Origin: Clarkia xantiana subsp. parviflora
Lineage: Eukaryota > Streptophyta > Magnoliopsida > Myrtales > Onagraceae
Length of the DNA stretch: 64,000 bases
Reading direction: 5' to 3'
NCBI GenBank assembly: GCA_036873135.1
Contig: JAPTYO010000038.1
Coordinates: forward strand, 1-64,000
In this document: positions 54,738-64,000 of the stretch, piece by piece
How the letters are laid out: each line of letters begins with the position of its first letter
Position numbering within the stretch: position 1 is the first letter of the stretch
Translations under genes and position numbers: made by a program
Notes under the pieces: generated by a model
What the model was told of the DNA's origin: nothing
Database searches by the model: none
Seen by the model: only the letters and a program-made list of their open reading frames with translations

Positions 54738-57378
54738 ATGTCTGGTAAGATTTCTTCCGATTGCAAGTTTCTTTTCTTTTCGCTAATCTTCTTTGGCTTA
54801 CGTCTTGGGGAGACCCACAATACTTTGTTACCCTGGGTGGCTTTCAGACAGCGGATCTAACTCCGAAGGAAGGGCCGCCTTCCACTTTGAATATCCGCCC
54901 AACGAGATTACGGCGAACGCCTTTGATGTAGCCGTCAAGGAGGGGTGCCTCACTCAGGCCTGGGAGCCTCGCTTCCCCTATGATCGTCGCCGCCTTGTGC
55001 GGGTGCACGAGGTTACATTCCCCGAGGAGGGGGAGGTGTACATCTCCACTGGGCAAATTCAAGCGGGGCTCCGATTTCCCTTCGGTGGGAGCTTGGTGGA
55101 GATGTGCACCCACTATAAGACGCATCCCACCACTCTCACCACGCATGCCATCCGCTCCTGGAACGCCTTCCAGTACCTCTTTCAACGGGAGGGGTGGTCC
55201 TACAGCCTCAATCTCTTCCGGACCTTGTGGCAGTTGAAGTGCAACCCGGCGGGAATCTGCGCCTTCTACCCTCGACTGCCCCGATTCTCGGCATCGCAGC
55301 TGGCCAGGTACGGGTGGACCGAGCACACCTGGAAGTTTGCAAAAGGTCGTCATTTTCTCTGTGACTCCGGGCCCGACAACAGCGGGTGGAAGAAGAACTA
55401 CTTCTTCTTCAAGAATAGTTCCATCCCGTGGCCCCGATGGGCAGTCGAAGCGGATCCTGCCCCCGCTTCTCACACCTACACTCCTCTGGAGATCGAGACC
55501 CTCCAGGTCATCGCCCTTTACCGCTGGAGCGAGTCCTTCGCCCTCTTCGATGCTAACTCCCTCGATGAGCAAGACCTGATAACGATCGGGGTCCGGCTCC
55601 TCGACGCCTCTTCTAGGGGTCGACTCACTGACGGCTCCGCCGGTATCGTGCCTTGGGTAACGCTTCTGAACCATCTGGCCCTTGAGCAGGGAGAGACGGA
55701 TGCTATTCGCAAGGTGGCGAAGAAGAGGAAGGCTGCCAGGAAGCCATCTGCTCTCTCGGGGTCTCCTTCGGAGCGAAAGCGCTCTCGGGTGGATCGGATG
55801 GATGCGCTCTTCGGGGTGAAAACTCCTGAGGAAGGTAAGAGACTCCGAAACGCCATTAAACTTTATTGGTCACTAGTCCCCGAGGACCTTATCCCTGATA
55901 AGAAACCCCAACGGATTCGAGAAGTTAAGCAAATTCTTCACGGGGAAACACCTCACGTCCTCGAGGAGGGCTACTACAGGGTCCTCGGCAAAGTTGAATT
56001 TATGCACCGCCAAATTATCTGGTGTCCCAACGGCGGGTCGCCAGCTGATTTCATTCGTCCTGTGAATGCAGGTCCCGCGGAGACTGCTGCTCTGACGGAA
56101 GTGGTGGCGGAGGACACTCCCGCGCCCGACCAGTTCCGACCCGTGACGAGGTTGGACGCCTCCCCTGCTGCTGAGGAGGAGGATGAAGGCGAAGGTTTGA
56201 TTCGCCGCCCTAGGAGACGCCTCTCCAAACCTGCTTTGGGGGAAGTAGCCCCGACTTCCCCCATGGGGGGCTTGCACTCTCCGGTGTTGAGCCCAACTCC
56301 TGAACCACCGACGGAAACTCCTTCGTCGGAGCCTGCTGCTATCGTGGGAGTCCACGCCTCCGACGATGCGTACTTGGTACCTGCTCTCCTGCTGGACGGG
56401 AGCTTCTACCCCATCCATGCCCCCGAGGAAGAGACGGTTCCCTGGAACCCGATCGAGTCTCTGCAAGGGGTCCCGCTCCAGCGAGGATTCCTTCAAGAGG
56501 ATCTGGCCCTGCATCTGCTGGCGGGCTCAGTTCCACCATCCCTTCGACGTCTACTCCCCTTGGACGATGAAGAGGTCGACAAGGACCTTCGCAAAATGGC
56601 CACCGTCCTCATAAACGTAAGTCCATGTCTCCATCTTCAATTATATGATGTGGAATATCGCCAAGTGCTAACCTCTTCTTTTCCTCAGAACACTGCGAAC
56701 CAGCAGCGTTGTTATGGGTACATCGTGGCCCTTCGGGAGGCCTTGAGGGCAGAGCGTGCCAAGTTCGATCCTGCCAAGGTGGCCAAGCTTGAGGGGGAAC
56801 TCGCTGCTTCCCAGGTGGCGAGGGAAGAAATCAGGCGGGAGAGGATCGAGCTCGCTCGGAAGGTGGGGGGCCTGCAGCAGCATGTTCGGGAGCATGAGGA
56901 GTTGCTGCGCCTCGAGAAGCAGAGGTCCAATGATGAGCAACTGCGGCACGCCGCAGATCGGGAGGGGCTCGTCCTCGAGAAAGGCCGTCTCGAGGAAGCC
57001 ATCACGAAGCTGGAGGCTGAGAAGGCAGGATTTCCTGACCAACTAGTTGAGGCCAAGGTTCAAGGTCGCGAGGAGTATCGGGGCTCCGAGGACTTCAAGG
57101 CTGACGCTACGCGGTTCTTCCGCACTGAGGTCCATAACACCATGTTCGATATCATCGAGGAGCTTCACACAGCCTTCGGTGATACCATTGACCTCAAGAA
57201 GTCGGATACTCTTGCCCCCTTTGCAGAGGAGTTCTTCAATTCTTCTGAGGGGGGTGATGGAACTCCTCCTGCCCCGAACTCTCCTCCAGCTGACCTCCAG
57301 GCCGATTCTCGTGCTGCGGATTCTGCGGACCCTGCTATCTCTGATGCTGCCAAGGATCAGCCTCCCGCGCAGGATTAG
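54738..57378 (+). CDS. Intact antisense aORF of element C (Transposase_28-like plus coiled coil)
   Basis: Model: exon 1 54738-54744 (ATGTCTG), intron 54745-54847 (103 nt, GTAAGA..TTTCAG), exon 2 54848-56616, intron 56617-56688 (72 nt, GTAAGT..CCTCAG), exon 3 56689-57378. This gives about 821 aa; intron 2 is in phase, so retention gives 845. N-terminal part (about 1-280): AGLRFPFGGSLVEMCTHYKT, THAIRSWNAFQYL, WKKNYFFFKNSSIPWPRW. The first motif resembles Pfam Transposase_28 ('putative gypsy type transposon'). The middle is acidic and Pro-rich with a basic KKRKAARK patch, possibly a nuclear signal. A coiled coil follows at about 600-710 and a conserved FDIIEELHTAFGDTIDLKKS tail. No enzyme motif was recognised. 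The frame is fully open, while gag of the same element has two stops. Confidence 0.75.
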
Positions 57379-57479
57379 CCATAAATGCTTTATCTTTACA
57401 ATCTTTGTATCTCCTGCTTGTTTCCAGGCCTTTGTGCCTTAATGAAATAAAAAATCCCTTCTATCCTTTCTCGTCCCGA

Positions 57480-59105
57480 TTATGCTTGCACTACTTAAAG
57501 CGCCTTAACTTGTAAAAAATGATCAAAAAATGATCCAGTGCGCCGCTCCCGACGACTTCACATGTCGAAACTTGACGTTGAAACTTGACGCTTGATCGGG
57601 GCCTTACCACTTAAGGATCCTCGCCCCCGCCAGTTAAGGCGTTTTAGTCGTGCCCTTTAAGACAACTTTATGCGTCCAACTTGACGCCTTTGTCGGGGTC
57701 TCTTCACTTGAAGGATTTTGGCCCCTGCCACTTCGAGTAAATTTACGTTCCAAACTTGACGTTTCCTCGGGACTATCCACTTAAGGGTCCTTGCCCCCGT
57801 TACTTCGAAAAATCTACACATCAGACTTGACGTTTTTCGGGGACTATCCACTTAAGGGTCCTCGCCCCCGCTGTCTTGAGTAAATTCGCACATCAAACTT
57901 GACGTTTTTCGGGGACTATCCACTTAAGGGTCCTTGCCCCAGTTCTTCGAGTGATTCTCGGGACCTCATTACGTGAGGAATCTTGGTCGCGTCGCTCCGG
58001 ACGATTTTCGGGACCTACCCACCTAAGGGTCCTTAGCCCACGCCCTCTGGGCGATTTTCGGGACCTACCCACTTAAGGGTCCTCAGCCCACGCCCTCTGG
58101 GCGATTTTCGGGACCTACCCACTTAAGGGTCCTCAGCCCACGCCCTCTGGGCGATTTTCGGGACCTACCCACTTAAGGGTCCTCAGCCCACGCCCTCTGG
58201 GCGATTTATCGGGAGCCTACCCACTTAAGGGTCCTCAGCCCACGCCCTCTGGGCGATTTTCGGGACCTACCCACTTAAGGGTCCTCAGCCCACGCCCTCT
58301 GGGCGATTTATCGGGAGCCTACCCACCTAAGGGTCCTCAGCCCACGCCCTCTGGGCGATTTTCGGGACCTACCCACTTAAGGGTCCTCAGCCCACGCCCT
58401 CTGGGCGATTTTCGGGACCTACCCACTTAAGGGTCCTCAGCCCACGCCCTCTGGGCGATTTATCGGGAGCCTACCCACCTAAGGGTCCTCAGCCCACGCC
58501 CTCTGGGCGATTTTCGAGACCTACCAACTTAAGGGTCCTCAGCCCACGCCCTCTGGGCAATTTTCGGGACCTACCCACTTAAGGGTCCTCAGCCCACGCC
58601 CTCTGGGCGATTTATCGGGAGCCTACCCACTTAAGGGTCCTCAGCCCACGCCCTCTGGGCGATTTTCGGGACCTACCCACTTAAGGGTCCTCAGCACACG
58701 CCCTCTGGGCGATTTTCGGGACCTACCCACTTAAGGGTCCTCAGCCCACGCCCTCTGGGCGATTTTCGGGACCTACCCACTTAAGGGTCCTCAGCCCACG
58801 CCCTCTGGGCGATTTATCGGGAGCCTACCCACTTAAGGGTCCTCAGCCCACGCCCGCTGGGCGATTTTCGGGACCTACCCACTTAAGGGTCCTCAGCCCA
58901 CGCCCTCTGGGCGATTTATCGGGAGCCTACCAACTTAAGGGTCCTCAGCTCACGCCCTCTGGGCGATTTATCGGGAGCCTACCCACTTAAGGGTCCTCTG
59001 CTCACGCCCTCTAGGCGATTTTCGGGAGCCTACCCACTTAAGGGTCCTCAGCTCACGCCCTCTGGGCGATTTTCGGGACCTACCCACTTAAGGGTCCTCA
59101 GCCCC
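57480..59105. repeat. Minisatellite block of element C
   Basis: From 57600 to 57955 are degenerate roughly 70-bp units (cttaagggtccttgccccc, gacgtttttcgggg). From about 57990 to 59100 about 21 units of 50 or 52 bp follow: 'acccacttaagggtcctcag', 'cccacgccctctgggcgattt', then 'tcgggacct' or 'atcgggagcct'. The two unit types are interspersed in a partly regular pattern. Closely related to the B block. Confidence 0.9.
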
Positions 59106-59398
59106 TTCCTTCAAAGGTAGGGTGAAATCGGCTAATCAATTCGCTAATGGTTGGCCCCATACAGCCGCAAATTCATACACATCCGAGCAACAATCACTGA
59201 CGCAAAATGGGCAATTATACCAAGCAACAATCCAATTACATCAAAAAATGGGGGAACCCGTCCCCCTTCTAACCATTATTCAAATTAAAATTGACGATAA
59301 AGCAAAAATAACCAAATGAAAACAGGATTGCTCGCCTGGACCGAAGCCAACGACCCCGAGATGCTGCCATGCTCCTCCCGTAAAGAGCCCTTCATGGG
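59106..59398 (-). other. Spacer between minisatellite and gag in element C
   Basis: Non-coding; matches 19011-19303 of B. The 50 or so bases next to gag align with the gag-protease linker of D (gcatctcggg shared), marking where pol sequence was lost. Confidence 0.55.
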
Positions 59399-61000
59399 TC
59401 AGTTGATGACCCTTCTCTTTTCCTGTCGGGTCCCAGAAGACGTGCCCGCCGCAGACTCTGTCTCGGGTTTCTTCTTCTTCGGGGACCGATCATGGGATCG
59501 GGAGCGGGATCGCGATCGAGATCGGGATCGGTCACGACCTCGCTTTTCAGCGACGAACTCTTTAAGCTTACCCCTCTGGATCAGCTTCTCTATCTCCTTC
59601 TGCAGCTCCCGACAATAATCCGTGTCGTGGCCACTGGCACGGTGGAGTCGACAATAGCGATCGGTTCGCGAGCCGTAATACTCTCCATCCTTTCACGGGG
59701 GAAACCTGGCGATACCCTGTCGCTCCATCACCGCCAGCACCTCTGCTAGGGAGCTGTTGAGAGGGGTGAGAGGGGTGTGGTCATCTCTCCGCTTTTCCCT
59801 TCTCGAGGGCTGCTTCTCCTCCCATCGGTCGGAGCGACCTCGGTTCCGACCACCCTCGGACTCATCCTTCGACCTCCGGTCGTCCGCAGGCTTGGAGGAC
59901 TGCTTCCCTTGTCTCGTCCTCGGATTCTCCAACTCTCCGGCGGCTATCTTCGACTCCTGCACGTCGATCTGCTGCTTGATCCTCGCCTGCAGCGTCTCCA
60001 TGTTCCATATTGGCCTTGCAGCCGCGCTGTGCATGAGGTCAGACCCGTAGGGAGCCGTCAGGTGGCTCAGGAACGTGCGGATGGTCTCGCCTTCCGAGAT
60101 CTCCTCGTCTATCTCCGCGACGCTAGCCGTGTATCGTTGATAATACTGGGCTAGTGTCTCGTCGGGTCTCTGCACGACTTCCGCCAAGGACCTTACGCTC
60201 TTCAGGAGGCGTCGTCGGCCCTGGTACTGTTGGATGAACTTCTTGTGCATATCGCCCCAGCAGGTAATGCTTCCAGGGGGCAAGCTGAAGAACCACGACA
60301 TGGCCCTTTCTCCCAACGTGATTGGGAATAGCGCGCAGACGACGTCGTCGTTCGGGGCCCTGCCCATGCATGCCTGAACATGCTTCTGCACGTGACGCAC
60401 GGGGTCTGCTTCGCCATCGTATTCCGGGATGGTCGGGATGTTCAACCCTGGCGGGGCCAGGGTGTCGATCAGTCGCGGGACGAATGGATGACTGGCTCGA
60501 TCCCGCAGTTCCGACATCATCGGCTTCTGGTCTCCCGTGCATATGTTCACGATCTTCACCACTTGATCTACGGTGAGGGGACCGTTGAGGGCAAGGGTTC
60601 TGTGCTGGAACGGGCCTGGTCCGTCGATCACGATTCGTTCGGGCTGAGCGATTCCATTACCCTAGCCCCCTGGCTGGGTTTGCTCTTGCTCCGCTCTCGG
60701 CGGAGGTGGTGGTGCCGCCACGGGCTGCTGCCTGGCAGCGTCTCTCCGTTCTAGGAGGGCCTCCATGGCTGCCAGAAACATTGGCATGGCGTTTGCCACT
60801 GCCTTGGCCAAATCTGGGTTTGGAGGAGCAACAGCGATCTCTCCTCTGTTTTCCTCGGTCTGGGGGGCAAGCTCTCCTGGGGCTTCCCGACGCCCCTCCA
60901 CCTGAGGGATGTTAGCAGGGGGTGGAGGATCGTCCTGAGCCTCGCTACGCTCCTGTTGCCTCGAAGTCTTTCCTTGCTTGGTTTGCCTAGCAGGTGCCAT
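59399..61000 (-). pseudogene. gag: Gag of element C with two nonsense codons
   Basis: Full-length gag in one frame apart from two stops. It starts MAPARQTKQGKTSRQQERSE at 61000, the ancestral start that B has lost. A TAG follows PGG near 60660, just before the IAQPERIVIDGPGP block; a TGA near 59690 replaces the Arg codon of FPPRKEG (CGG or CGA to TGA, a typical methyl-C decay). Between them the capsid reads as in B (ALFPITLGERAMSWFFSLPP, WGDMHKKFIQQYQGRRRL). After the TGA the zinc-knuckle-like segment and Arg/Ser tail persist to RRVIN and TGA at 59401-59399. No functional gag is expected. Confidence 0.85.
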
Positions 61001-61041
61001 ATGAACGAAATAGAGGTTACCTTGGCTTTTCGTTCAAGGTT

Positions 61042-61058
61042 CCCACAGACGGCGCCAG
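61042..61058 (-). other. Primer binding site of element C
   Basis: The minus strand reads TGGCGCCGTCTGTGGGA next to the right LTR. Confidence 0.8.
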
Positions 61059-61059
61059 A

Positions 61060-61736
61060 TGTTGGATCGCGGTGGAACTCCGACACGGCGCTTGACGGTG
61101 GTCCGAACTCCTTAGCTCCACGCAATCCTGCACAGAGGGGATAGACCGGGCGGTGGCTCGGAATCCCTCTCCGATGCTTAAATGAGTATATGGCAAAAGT
61201 AGGCAAGTCTGTATGTAAGGGAAAAAAACGTATCTGAACCTGGGGAGTTTCCACACTTTTATAGGGGAAGCACATCCCCAGTTACCTGATTAATCGCATG
61301 GGCCGCTAGCCTGTATCCCGCGTATCTCGCTCATTTAACCACCTTCCGGATATATCTGCCCACAATCCCACTGTTAGTGGGCGTGTATCTCGGCCATTAT
61401 CCTCTGATCGCAAGTCCCGACCACTGTCGGGGACTCCAGAGTTATCGGTCACCGCCCGGGGCCTCTCGCCATCATGACTTGGCCCGTCCTTCTCCAGGAT
61501 TCTTCATCGGGGCCTGCTCACAGGCATCGTGGCCTACTCAGAGGCGCATTTATCGGGGGCTGGCTGTTTAGCTAGCCGTTCGCTCCTCGGGTCCGACTCT
61601 GTCGGGACCTTTCTTCCTCGTGACGCATCTTGTCGGGGCCTTCTATCTTGGCCCTTTGGGCCTGATCTAGGGCCCAGTAGGCTAGGTCGCCGTTTACTCG
61701 TCGTTAAGGGCCTAACGGCTACGCCGAAACCCATCA
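61060..61736 (-). mobile_element. 5' LTR of element C
   Basis: 677 bp. TATAAAA on the minus strand at 61257-61263. It ends CCATCA against the D protease codons. Confidence 0.9.
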
Positions 61737-63592
61737 GCCTCCAAGGCGTCTAAGAATAAGATATCGGAGGAGCTTCCTCCGTCAATCAGGATCCGCTTCA
61801 TATCGAATCCGTCCACATCCAAGGTCACGACCAAGGCATCTTCATGCGGGTACTCGACCTCCGCCAAATCCTTCGCTGAAAAGGAAATCTCCATCTCTTC
61901 TTTCAAGGTCCAGGATCGGGACCTCTTGCCCAACACCACTGCCACTGGAATTCTCGAAGCATACAGCTCCCGAGATGCCGAGGTATCTCCCCCCGCAGCG
62001 AATCCTCCGTGGATCACGTTAATGACCCTTCGTTTCTCCTTTCGGGACCAAGAGGACGGACCAGCTGGAGGCTCCACTGTAGGCTTCCTCTTCTTTGGGG
62101 ACCGATCACGGGATCGGGAGCGGGACCGCGATCGGGACCGGGAGTGAGGGCGACACCTTGTCCCAGCCACGAACTCCTTAAGCTTACCCCTCTGGATCAG
62201 CTTCTCTATCTCCTTCTTCAGCTCTCGATAATTGTCGGTATTTTGGCCGCTGGCGCGGTGAAACCGGCAATATCGATCGGTTCGAGAGCCCAAAAACTCT
62301 CCTTCCTTCTTTTGGGGGAACCTGGCAATACTTTGCCGTTCCATCACTGCCAACACCTCTGCCATGGAGCTGTTGAGAGGGGTGTGGCCATCTCCCTTCC
62401 TTTCCTTCCTCGAGGGATGCCTGTCCTCCCTTCGATCGGAGCGGCCTCGATTCCGACTACCCTCGGATCTATCCTTCGAGCTTCGGTCGTCCAAGGGCTT
62501 GAACGACTGCTTCCCCCTCCTCGACCTCGGAGGATCAAGCTCCCTGGCAGCTATTTTCGACTCCTGCACGTCGATTTGCTGCTTTATCCTCGCCTGCAGC
62601 GCCTCCATATTCCACACAGGCTTCGCAGCCACGCTATGCCTCAAATCGGAACCATAAGGGGCCGTTAGGTGGCTTAGGAATGTACGGATGGTCTCACCCT
62701 CTGATATTTCCTCGTCAATTTCGGCTACACTAGCCGTGTACCGCTGGTAATACTGCGCCAGCGATTCGTCATGCCTCTGCACGACCTCCGCCAGGGACCT
62801 CACACTCTTCAGGAGCCGTCGGCGACCCTGATACTGCTGGATAAAACGCTTGTGCATATCAGCCCAACAGGTAATACACCCTGGAGGCAAACTGAAGAAC
62901 CACGACATGGCTCTTTCTCCCAATGTAATCGGGAACAGCGCGCAGACGATATCCTCATTCGGGGCTCTGCCCATACACGCCTGGACGTGCTTCTGCACAT
63001 GGGGAACCGGATCTGCTTCACCATCGTACTCCGGGATGGTCGGGATATTCAGCCCCGGCGGGGCGAGAGTATCAATTAACCGAGGGACAAAAGGATGATT
63101 GGCTCGGTCCCGCAGCTCCGACATCATTGACTTCCGGTCCCCCATGCATATGTTCACAATCTTCACCACCTGGTCGGCGGTGATAGGACCATCGAGGGCA
63201 ATAGTCCTATGCTGAACTGGGCCTGGCCCATCGACCACGAATCGCTCGGACTGAGCGATCTCCTTGCCTTTATCCTGACCCTCCGGCTCCGGTCTCGGCG
63301 GAGGTGGTGGCAACTCCACAGCTTGCTGCTTGGCGGCCTCTCTCCGCTCCAGGAGAGCCTCAATGGCCTCCAAAAACATCGGCATGGCATCTGCCACAGC
63401 CTTGGCTAACTCCGGGTTCGGAGGAGCATTCTCCCCTCTATTCTCCCTCGGCTGGGGAACAGAGTCCTCCGGAACTTCTTCACGCCCCCCTGTCTGGGAG
63501 ACATTAGCAGCAGGTGGAGGATTGTCTCGGCCTTCGCTGCGCTCCGGCAGCCTTGAAGTCTGTCCTTGCTTATTCTGCTTACCAGCCGCCAT
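61737..63592 (-). pseudogene. gag-pro: Gag and protease N-terminus of element D, cut by C
   Basis: About 619 codons of D remain (MAAGKQNKQGQTSRLPERSE onwards) before C's LTR; the last few residues of the 626-aa frame are LTR-encoded. Capsid: ALFPITLGERAMSWFFSLPP and WADMHKRFIQQYQGRRRL. The zinc-knuckle-like motif is damaged: B has CRFHRASGHDTDYC, D has CRFHRASGQNTDNY, so one His and one Cys ligand are gone. An Arg/Ser-repeat tail follows, then VIHGGFAAGG in frame and the protease active site ILIDGGSSSDIL. Unlike B and C, gag and protease are one frame here. The rest of the polyprotein resumes at 53537. Confidence 0.9.
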
Positions 63593-63631
63593 TGAATCGA
63601 GTGGAAATTACCTTGGCTTTTCGTTACGATT

Positions 63632-63648
63632 CCCACAGACGGCGCCAA
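63632..63648 (-). other. Primer binding site of element D
   Basis: The minus strand reads TTGGCGCCGTCTGTGGG just inside the LTR that starts at 63650. Confidence 0.8.
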
Positions 63649-63649
63649 A

Positions 63650-64000
63650 TGTTGGATCACGGTGGAACTCCGGCACGGCACTTGACGGCAATCCGAGCTC
63701 CTTTGCTCCACGCAACCCTGCACGAAGGGAATAGACCGGGCGGTGACCCAGAATCCCTCTCCGATGCTTAAATGAGTATCTTGGCAGGCAAGCTAAGCGA
63801 AAGTATGTGTGTATGAAACTGTATCTCAATCTGGGATAACTTCTACCCTTTTATAGGGGAAGAGCTATCCCAGTTACCTGATAAACCGCCCAGGCAGTTA
63901 GGTCGTATCTCGCTTATCTCGTCCACTTGCCCACCTTCCTCTTATCTCGGCCCACTCTCCCACTACTCTGATAGTGGGCGTATTTCTCGGCCCTGTCCTC
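63650..64000 (-). mobile_element. 5' LTR of element D (cut by window end)
   Basis: The first 351 bases match 44888-45240 with about six differences. TATAAAA on the minus strand at 63849-63855. The outer end and TSD are beyond the window. Confidence 0.9.

Larger units (their letters stand above)
53538..61736 (-). mobile_element. Element C: pol-less Tat-like element nested in D
   Basis: 8,199 bp with two 677-bp LTRs, inserted in the protease codons of D between DALEA and MGKTKK. Flanks gcatc (53533-53537) and gcctc (61737-61741) are a 5-bp duplication with one mismatch. Minus-strand order: 5' LTR, PBS, gag, minisatellite, antisense aORF, PPT, 3' LTR. LTRs differ at about nine positions (near 98.7% identical). 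It belongs to the same subgroup as B. Pol is absent. Confidence 0.9.
44888..64000 (-). mobile_element. Element D: pol-bearing Tat-like Ty3/gypsy element, interrupted by C
   Basis: Starts with its 3' LTR and runs to the window edge inside its 5' LTR. Without insertion C (8,199 bp) its visible part is about 10.9 kb. Minus-strand order: 5' LTR (partial), PBS, gag-protease, [C], protease-RT-RNase H-aRNase H, integrase, minisatellite, antisense aORF, PPT, 3' LTR. LTRs differ at about six of the 351 comparable positions. The reading frame has a TAG and a TGA in pol and a damaged gag zinc knuckle, so it is probably no longer active. The TSD cannot be checked (left flank tgaac). Confidence 0.9.

Noticed and set aside
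54844..55674. 276-aa minus-strand ORF opposite the C aORF
   Set aside because: Shadow frame of the GC-rich aORF with no known domain.
57990..59100. CRISPR-like array
   Set aside because: Units are directly adjacent tandem repeats without unique spacers, inside a plant retrotransposon.

Overview
The window reads as plant nuclear DNA, probably from a flowering plant with a retrotransposon-rich genome. The evidence is one intact F-box gene of a typical plant family, plant-type Ty3/gypsy (Tat-like) and Ty1/copia elements, foldback MITEs and AT-rich intergenic DNA. No bacterial operons, rRNA, tRNA or CRISPR structures were seen. Most of the 64 kb is nested LTR retrotransposons, nearly all lying on the minus strand.

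Layout. 1-1760: 5' end of a family-alpha gypsy element (LTR, PBS, broken gag). 1761-6465: low-coding host-like DNA with two foldback MITE copies. 6466-15495: a mosaic of copia-like LTR and gag fragments, a truncated family-alpha 3' end (9008-10960) and a plus-strand gypsy LTR (12609-13396). 15496-21637: element B, a complete pol-less Tat-like element with the perfect 5-bp TSD caagc, inserted into a decayed copia element (14047-26133). 26134-26843: plus-strand gypsy LTR. 27240-37219: element E, a complete pol-less family-alpha element. 37220-44000: decayed DNA, the F-box gene (39362-40852) and AT-rich spacer with a second MITE type. 44005-44887: an old LTR. 44888 to the window end: element D, the only pol-bearing Tat-like element, into whose protease region a second pol-less element, C (53538-61736), has inserted.

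B, C and D share LTR type, PBS, gag, a minisatellite block and an antisense ORF (aORF) on the opposite strand with its own TATA box and a small first intron. D also has protease, RT, two RNase H domains and integrase. B and C have lost nearly all of pol, and their gag ends at the same TGA, apparently made by one shared base deletion. B and C therefore look like a non-autonomous lineage that could have used D-like proteins. Element E, from another family, reached the same design independently: gag-protease, a second partial gag, a minisatellite and an antisense aORF, without RT or integrase. The family-alpha LTRs carry a hairpin repeated one to three times with a paired base change in its stem.

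Reading-frame status: the C aORF (about 821 aa spliced), the B gag and the F-box gene are open. The C gag, D pol, D aORF and B aORF are broken as detailed in the features. Family assignments come from motifs read by eye; no database search was possible.
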